The notes beneath the pieces were generated by a model, which was not told the origin of the DNA, made no database searches, and saw only the letters and a program-made list of their open reading frames with translations. Positions 54,701 through 62,300 of a DNA stretch of 64,000 nucleotides are shown piece after piece. The DNA comes from Devosia riboflavina (lineage in GTDB: Bacteria > Pseudomonadota > Alphaproteobacteria > Rhizobiales > Devosiaceae). Position 1 is the stretch's first letter. Every line of letters starts with the position of its first letter. The DNA lies in contig NZ_JQGC01000013.1 in the NCBI RefSeq assembly GCF_000743575.1, forward strand, positions 101,207 through 165,206, written 5' to 3'. The translations under genes were made by a program, and so were the position numbers.

Positions 54701-55261
54701 CTATTGCACGAAAAGAGTTCTGCCGGTGTCTTTTGCGATATTGAGGTTGGCCATGGCCGCATCCAAAGCGTCTGGCCCGGGGGATTGCTGATAGACCGCA
54801 CCGGCGATCGTAACGCCCAGATGCACAATGCCTTCCGCCGTCATGAAGATCGTATCGTCAACCGACTCCAGGATTCGTTCGCTCACCGCCGTGGCGACTT
54901 CTTGCGGTGCACCGCGCAAAAGCGCCGCAAAGCGATATCCTTCAATATGGGCCAGAAGATCATCAGCGCGAATGGCCTGCTGAATGGACTGCCCAAGCCA
55001 GGGCAGAATTTCTTCCGTCTTCTGCCCTGCCGCAGCGGCTGCACTTCCCGAACGCGCACTGAGATCGACGATCAACAGAGCACCCGGCCCTTGCGCCTGT
55101 TCGGCTTCGAGCATGGCCATGAACCTGTCCCAGCGCAACGCGCCCGAGAACGGGTCGATATCTTGCGGCGCAATCTTGATGGCGGGTCGCTGCACCTCTG
55201 CGCGTCGCGTCTCACCTTTATAGTCCTTGCCGGTCAACCAGCTGAACCAGGATTTGGCCAC
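54701..55261 (-). CDS. Degenerate GGDEF-domain protein with intact RxxD motif, candidate c-di-GMP receptor
   Basis: 186 residues from the GTG at 55261 (AGGGGG about 8 bases upstream); a TTG at 55312 would add 17 residues. A single GGDEF-fold domain: DPFSGALRWDRFMAMLE (family DxLTGLxNRxxF), ALLIVDLS, then R98-A-D-D101-LLAHIEGYRFAALL. Aligned on this block, the inhibitory-site RxxD is kept while GGDEF reads E-G-Y-R-F, so no diguanylate cyclase activity is expected. The N-terminus VAKSWFSWLTGKDY is short and amphipathic; there is no membrane helix. It is divergent from the lapG-type gene. A role as a c-di-GMP sensor for the adhesion genes is inferred from context. Confidence 0.75.
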   Translation of the reverse strand: MAKSWFSWLTGKDYKGETRRAEVQRPAIKIAPQDIDPFSGALRWDRFMAMLEAEQAQGPGALLIVDLSARSGSAAAAAGQKTEEILPWLGQSIQQAIRADDLLAHIEGYRFAALLRGAPQEVATAVSERILESVDDTIFMTAEGIVHLGVTIAGAVYQQSPGPDALDAAMANLNIAKDTGRTLFVQ

Positions 55262-55479
55262 AGGTGCCCCCTTTAGAATCTCGATGGGGAAATCTGGCCC
55301 AGCATCTCTCAATTCGCGCTGACAAAAAAGCCGACAATTTTATCAATCCGCATTTTAGTCAACAAGAAAACGGTCATGTAAAATTTTATCGAAATCAAAA
55401 ATCTATAATATACTATGCCAATTTGCAGAATTTTATTTCGAACGACCTAGCCTCCGGTCAATCATAACTGGAGGCAAAA
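55262..55479. promoter_or_regulatory. AT-rich divergent promoter region, GGDEF-like gene and lapG
   Basis: The stretch 55340-55440 is the most AT-rich in the right part of the window. A perfect TATAAT lies at 55404-55409 on the plus strand, 70 bases before the lapG start; the -35 is weak. TTTTATCG and GTCATG tracts could serve the other direction. Confidence 0.45.
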
Positions 55480-56316
55480 TTGCTTCTGAACTTTTCCGCT
55501 GCAGCTATTATTACGATCAGCGCTGCCACATTACCAACAACGCCAGTTGAATTTTCTGCGCGTCCTATGGGTCTCTACGCATCGGAGCGCACAGCAATCG
55601 AGACAGTTGTGCCTCCTCAACTAGCGGCCCTCCCCCCTCCTGGCTTCACGACACTCACAAGGCCCGCGACCAGCGAACTCGGCGTCTTTGGCTCGGTCGC
55701 CATTTCTGCTGCGCGCATTCCCGCGGCGCGCAAATGGCAAGACGTTCAAAAGACAGATTATTCCGCTTATTTTGGCGACAATTGCAGCATCCAGGGTTTC
55801 GAAGGCTGCGACAGCCGCTTCGTCACAAAAATCCGCGACGCACGAAACAAGGCGGCAGGTCTGGGCGAGCACGACATGCTCGATCTGATCAATCGTACCG
55901 TCAATGCCACCATGACCTACAAGCCCGACAGCAACGTGTGGGGCATCGGCGATTATTGGGCGACGCCAGCCGAAATGGCCCGCAAGGGCGCCGGCGACTG
56001 CGAAGACTATGCCATCGCCAAATATTGGCTATTGCGCGGCCTCGGTGTGCCCGACCAGAACCTGCAACTGGTGCTGCTTCAGGACACGCGCCGCCAGCTC
56101 TTTCACGCCGTCCTCGTCGCCCACATGCCCTCGGGCTCTTACGTCCTCGACAATGTTACCAACCGGCTTCAGCTCGACACGGCCTATGCCCAATACCAGC
56201 CTATCATGAGCTTCGCCGACGGCCGCAGCTATATCCACGGCTTCGCCGGCGGCAGCCGCACCGCAACGGCCATGCCCACCGATCTATCGGCAGTCGCGCC
56301 AGGGTTGGGGATTTAG
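55480..56316 (+). CDS. lapG: BTLCP / LapG-type periplasmic cysteine protease
   Basis: 278 residues with a TTG start at 55480, supported by TGGAGG 7 bases upstream and by a hydrophobic N-terminus (LLNFSAAAIITISAATL) acting as a signal peptide. The bacterial transglutaminase-like catalytic triad is Cys174 (GAGDCEDYAIAKYWLL), His209 (QLFHAVLVAH) and Asp224 (GSYVLDNVT). LapG of Pseudomonas cuts the LapA adhesin near its N-terminus in the periplasm and so releases biofilm cells. The gene converges with a giant RTX adhesin gene, its likely substrate, with only a terminator between. The gene name is by homology of triad and context. Confidence 0.88.
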   Translation: MLLNFSAAAIITISAATLPTTPVEFSARPMGLYASERTAIETVVPPQLAALPPPGFTTLTRPATSELGVFGSVAISAARIPAARKWQDVQKTDYSAYFGDNCSIQGFEGCDSRFVTKIRDARNKAAGLGEHDMLDLINRTVNATMTYKPDSNVWGIGDYWATPAEMARKGAGDCEDYAIAKYWLLRGLGVPDQNLQLVLLQDTRRQLFHAVLVAHMPSGSYVLDNVTNRLQLDTAYAQYQPIMSFADGRSYIHGFAGGSRTATAMPTDLSAVAPGLGI

Positions 56317-56349
56317 GTTCAGCGTCTCTATGCCGTCCACGCCAATAGA

Positions 56350-56381
56350 AATCGGCCCGCTTCGGAGGAAGCGGGCCGATT
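56350..56381. terminator. Bidirectional terminator hairpin between lapG and adhesin genes
   Basis: AATCGGCCCGCTT-CGGAGG-AAGCGGGCCGATT is a perfect 13-base stem in the 82-base gap between the convergent genes. T-runs are short (ATTCTC), but the stem is the strongest in the window. Confidence 0.8.
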
Positions 56382-56398
56382 CTCACCGAAAGACAGGC

Positions 56399-59300
56399 CT
56401 AAATAATCAGCGTGTAGGTATCATCATCGATAACCAACTTTATCACGCCCGATGTTACACCATTTAGAAGGGCAATATCGGAGCTGCCATCCGCAGCAAA
56501 ATTTCCAGAACCAGACTGATCGACTCTCACAACACCCGTATTGGTCACATCAACAAAATCACTGATATTATCACCATTGGAGAAATTGGCGTCGAGCAAT
56601 GCGGTAAGATCGATCTTATCATTGGCAAGCGAGAAGTCGGTGACCGTGTCTCTGTTTGCCAGCCCGATGTCGGTCAGCACGACGGTATCGAAGCCAAAGC
56701 CAGTTGAAATAGTATCTTGGCCTGGGCCGCCGATAAGAATGTCGTCGCCATTACCGCCAAACAGCGTGTCATTGCCGGTGCCACCAACCAAGATGTCATG
56801 GCCATCTTCGCCATCGAGCGTATCCCCGCCGAGACCTCCCAACAGAATATCATCACCGGAACCACCATAAAGGAAGTCGATACCGTCCCCGCCATCGAGG
56901 AAATCATGGCCAGACGCTCCGCCCCTAAGCGTGTCGCCGCCGGCTCCTCCATAAATGGCGTCGTCGCCGTCACCACCATCCACTGTGTGGCCATTGAGAT
57001 TGTCGATGATAACGTCATTGCTGCTGCCCCCATTGAGGGTCGCATTGATGTCGTGATCCACAGTAATGGCATCGCTGCCATTTGTATTTGCGTTCATCCA
57101 CTGCAGCCCACTGCTATTACCATTTCCACTATTGGTAATGGTATAGGCATTGCCGCCAAGGGCTGCGAAGGCAACGTAAGTTTTGTTGCTCGCCCCAGTC
57201 AGCGGATCAGTGGCAGTCACCTCATAGCGATAAAGCCCCTGCACGTCATTGTTGGGCCCGCCCGAAACAACCCCATTCGTGCCGAAGCTCAACCAGGCCA
57301 CCGGGGCAGCCGCGCCCATAGCCTTGAAGCTGAACTCCAGCCCGCTCCCAGAGAAAAGCGTCCTGGCGTCAAAATTGATTGCATTGGGCGTTTTGGCATT
57401 ATCAACAAAGGCATAGGCAAACTGCGGCCCGGTCAGTGCGTTGACCACTGGAGGCTGAACGATCGGCGTAGCGTCGGTTTTGCCCGCGATGGTAATTGTC
57501 ACAAGCTGAATTGTCCCATCGGCCGATTTGACCGCAAAACTATCCGACAAATCTTGGCCGTCATTGAGCGCATTTACCGTCGGGTTGGCATTATCCAGCA
57601 CATAGGTCCATTGACCTCCGGCATTGATGGACCAAGTGCCGTAGTTCGCAGTTCCCGAGCCCGCCTGGAACACATTGTCAGGGTTATCGACATCGTCAGC
57701 AGTCAGCAGGCCCGAAACGCTGTTCGGTGCCGCATCCTCGGTGATCTGGCCGGCGGTCGCTCCGTCAATGATCGCAGGATCATTCACGTCCGTCACATTG
57801 ATCGTAAAATTGCCTGGCACGGGCACCGAACCATCCTGGTTGCCGTCTTCGACCCTGACCTGGAAGACAATGGACGGGTCTTCGCCCCCAAAGTGCCGGA
57901 ACGTGATCAGCCCGTTGAGCACTTCCGCCGCTGTAAAGGACGTAGCCGGAGCACCACCATTGAGGAATTCACCGCCGCTCAACCCGCTGACAAGGAACGT
58001 CACGTTCGTATTATCAGGATCATAGAAGGAAAGCATGGCGGCGGTGACGTTCATCGTGCCACCTTCGGTGACCGAGCCGGTCAGGGTGCCGCGAAGTTCC
58101 GGAGGATCATTGACTGGAGTGACGTTCACAACCATATGGGCGGTTGCCACCGCGTTGTAATCGTCGGTGACGCTGACCTCCAATACGCGCTGAGCGGACG
58201 GGGTATCGTTGTTGTTCTGATACACGATCCCGCGCAATATCGTCTGATAAGTCGCAACCGAAGCATTGCCGGAGATCGTCAGAGCACCAGTGGTTGCGTT
58301 GAACGACAGCACAAGACCGGCCGCAGCCCGTGCGTTTTCGGCCGCCGTATTCAGCGTCAGCGTCTCCGTCTCGCCGTTGGCATTGGCAGGGTCCCGACCA
58401 TTCCCGAAGCCAACAGTCATCGACTTGAGGTTGCTGCTGTCGACATCGGACAAAGTGGCAGCATCGAACGCCCAACGCGGTTGTCCTTCGACGGCATAGG
58501 TCGCGCCATCAACACCTGCTGCAGCGCCGTTGAGATCAACAACCGGACCGTCATTGGTGCCGTTGATCAGAATGGTCACCACCTGATCGACGCTGGCGCC
58601 GAAATTATCGGTGACCCGGATGGTATAGTTGAGCCGGATTTGCGTGCCTTGCGAGAGGAAATTGAAGTTCTCGCTACCCGAGTTGAAGCTCCAGCTCAGA
58701 TTGTTCGCCGTTTCGCCAGCGTCATAGATCGGCGCTGTCGGCGAGATCGTCAGGAAGTTCGCAGCATTGGCAATGTTGTAGCCCGCGCCGCCGCCACTGA
58801 CGCCGATCACCTGGACAGTCATCGCACTTACATTGTCGACGTCAGAAACCGTCAACGTGCCCGATGAGGCAAGCCCCGTATCAGTCTCGTTGATAAAGCG
58901 CGACACCGCCAACTGGCCGTCGATAGTTTCAGTCGTTTCGGCCAGCGGCATGCTGATGACAGGAGCGTCATTCGTGCCGTTGATCGCTACGGTAACGATC
59001 TGCTCGTCGGTCGCCCCCGCGCTGTCGGTCACCACGATCGTGTACTTGAACACGAGACGTGATCCCTGCGGCAGGAAGTTGAACGCCTGGCTATTGCTGT
59101 TGAACGACCAGTTCAACGTGCCTGTGGTCTGACCATTGCCGATAACGGGAGTGTTCACCGTCATGAAGCTGCGGATCATCGCATGGTCGAGATTGGTCCC
59201 ATAGGGCGGGCCAGAAATCTCGATGAACCCGACCGAAGCCGTGACCACGTCGGTCACATCCACGTCGGACACGCTCAGCGTGCCGGCGGCCTGCAGACCT

Positions 59301-62300
59301 GCATTGGTCTCGATCAGTTCCGAAGCGATGGAGTCGCCCTGCGCAACGGTGATGACAGGCGTATCATTGCTGCCCACCAGCGTGATGGTGATCCGGCGCG
59401 TGGTCGAATTGCCATAGGGGTCGGAAACGACGATGTCGAATTCCTCAACCTTGGTCTGACCGGCAGCAAGATAGTTCAGCTCCTGATCGGTGACATTGTA
59501 CTTCCAGTTGACGAAACCGACGCCGTCATTGGCCGTGGTCTCACCAATCTGATGAGTGATATGGCCGAGCTGGCCCGCTCCGACAGGAACAACCGTGACG
59601 GTATGCGTGTCGCCCTGGTCGCCATAGATCCAGAAACCACCGCCATTGTAGCCGCTGTCGAACGAGGTCCGTTCATCGGTCGAATTGGCCAGCGGATGCC
59701 CTTCGGCATATTCGGTGATTGTGCCGGCTTCCGGGAAGCCCACGGAAGAGGTGACAGGATCGTCGCTACCCAGAATGGTTATGCGATAGAGCCCGGTGCG
59801 CACGTCGCCATCCGCATCGGTCACACTGAACGGAATGGTCAGCGTGGCAATCTCGTTCTTGCTGAGGCCGTTGAAACCCCAACCCGGATTTATCGTCAGC
59901 TTGCCGGTCACCGGATCGTAGCTGATGGTCGGCTTGTCGAGCAGCGTGCCCGACGGGGTCGAGATGACGGCCGCATTGGCGTCGAACGCCACGGAACCCT
60001 TGCCATCGGCACCGAAGTCGAAATCCGTTCCTTCGCTGAAGTTGAAGACGGCAGTCCCATCTTCACCCATCTGCGCTTCCACCAGCGGCAAATCGGGCGC
60101 CGCAGTAGGAGCAAGCTTCACGTCAGCCAAATAGGTCCCGGTATTGTCAGGCGAACCGACCTCCTTGAAGGTCAGCACGTCCTTACCATCGCCATTGGGC
60201 ACAAGTCCGCTGACCGTCACGACGGTCATCTGGTTTGTGATCGTGAAGGTCGTATTGAGCTTCACGCCATTCCAGTAGACCTCAAGACCAGCGCTTGCCG
60301 GATCAGGCGAACCGATCTCGAAGCTCAGGGTATAGGAGCTATTGGGATTTAGACCCGACAGGGTCTGAGAGATTTCAACATTGCCCGGGGATGCCGCGAG
60401 ATCGACCATAACGCCGCTCGTCGACGACATCCCCATATACCCATTCGTCACCTGTTCGAGCTGAACACCAGCTTGACCAGGCTGAGTACCATTAATCAGC
60501 CAACCGATAGCGCCGGTCGAAGCTCCGCCATAGCTTGTCGGCGACCAGGCGCCGATCGAGAAGTCGCCATTGGTCAGCAGATTGTAGTCTTCAGTCGGCG
60601 CATTCAACGTTGGCGCGTCGTCCGCGACATTGATTGTGAAGGCGCGATCTGCGTAGTCGCCGTCGCCGTCATATACGCGCGCCGTAAGGTTCAGCGGCAG
60701 ACTGTCGCTATTGGCCGCATGGTCGACATTCTGGAACAGCGTCGCGGCAAAACTCGCCGGCTTGTAAACCCCAACAATGAACACCGGATCGTCGGCAGTC
60801 GAGCCGGCCTTGTAAGCAACGAGCTCCTCGCCTCCGAAACCATTGTCTCTTATCGTGTATTGGAGGGTCACATTGTCCGAAGTCAGCCCCTGCGCCTGCA
60901 GCGCCGCGATGACACCCGGGGCAAAAGCGACGTGACCGTTCTTGTCGGCCCCAACATTTACACCGAGATTACCGAAAGTGGAGCTCACCTGGGGCAGGTT
61001 GACTTCGGACAGCGAGCCAACGTCCGCACCACCCATCATCAGAGTAGGAGTGCTGTCGTTGACGTTGACGCGGAGGATAGACGTTACGACATCACCGTCG
61101 CCATCTGCAAAGCCAACTGTAGCATCGATCCGGATCTGTCCAAGCGGCGTGGGCGTACCGACATCAACGTGATCGATGGGACGGAAGAGCGTCGCGGTTA
61201 CATTGGTGTCCGTGTCGTTCAGTTCAAGCTTGATGACATCGACCCGCTGGCCGGCATCGTTCGTAATGTAGCCGTTGATAACGTTGTCGCCCACCTTCTC
61301 AAAGGTGATTGGCTTGCCACCAGACTTGATCTCGTTGACGACTTGAGGGCCAGCATCAACGTTGAACACGAAGTTGCCTGCTACCGTGCCGCCAATGTTA
61401 AGGCCCATCTTGCCCGTGAAGAAGGTCCTGCCATACCCATCGCTTCCGAAATCAATCGTAAAAGCGCGCGTATCGGTGGCCGTACCGGAAGCAATATTGT
61501 TCTCGGACAGCGTAATATAGCGATCGGCCTGATTGGTGGACGGAACGTCGTCAACGATGGTCGAACGGATGATCGCAGTAATGTCATCCCCATCGCCGTC
61601 AGTAAAGCGAACTGTGGCATCGACCAGAATGCTGTCGATCGGTTTGCCATCGACCACGGCGATATGATCAATGGGTCCGAAGAGCTTTGTGGTGGCCCCC
61701 TGATCACTGCCAGTCAGCGATATCTCGATGATGGTCGTGCCGCCAGTACCGCCGCCATTTTCAGGCAGGATATAGCCGCGCACCAGCGTGTCGTTCACGA
61801 GAACAAATGTGACCGGCTTCCCGTCCGAGGTGAACTGGCTAACCGTAACCGGGCCATTGGCAACATCGAGCGAGACGTTCCCCGCCACGCCACCACCGAT
61901 ATCCAGTTTGAGGTGACCCGTGAATGCAGTGCTGCCCAAGCCATCTGCACCCATTTTGTTTTCGAACACGGTGCTAGCCACGTCAGGGCCGGCCGCAATG
62001 TCGGCCTCCTGCACGCTGACATAGCGATAATCATGAGCTTTGACCGGCGCATCGTCATTGACGTTGATCTTAAGCGTGCCGCTGGCCTTGTCGCCATCGC
62101 CATCGGTCACGCTGAAGCCGAACGACAGTTCGTTGTTCGTCTCGCCCGAACCCGAATGGGCCAATGGCGCGTTGAGCGTGAAGCTGTAGGAACCGTCGGC
62201 CTTGATGATCAGGGTCGCAGCCGGCGTGTGGTTGGCGCTGGTTGCAGTCCAGGTCGTCGTGCCGTCGGCACCGCGAACCCCAGCGCTCCACGAGATGGAT

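Noticed and set aside
56717..58867. 716-codon plus-strand frame opposite the adhesin 3' half
   Set aside because: Shadow of the RTX and VCBS coding repeats; no recognisable protein family.
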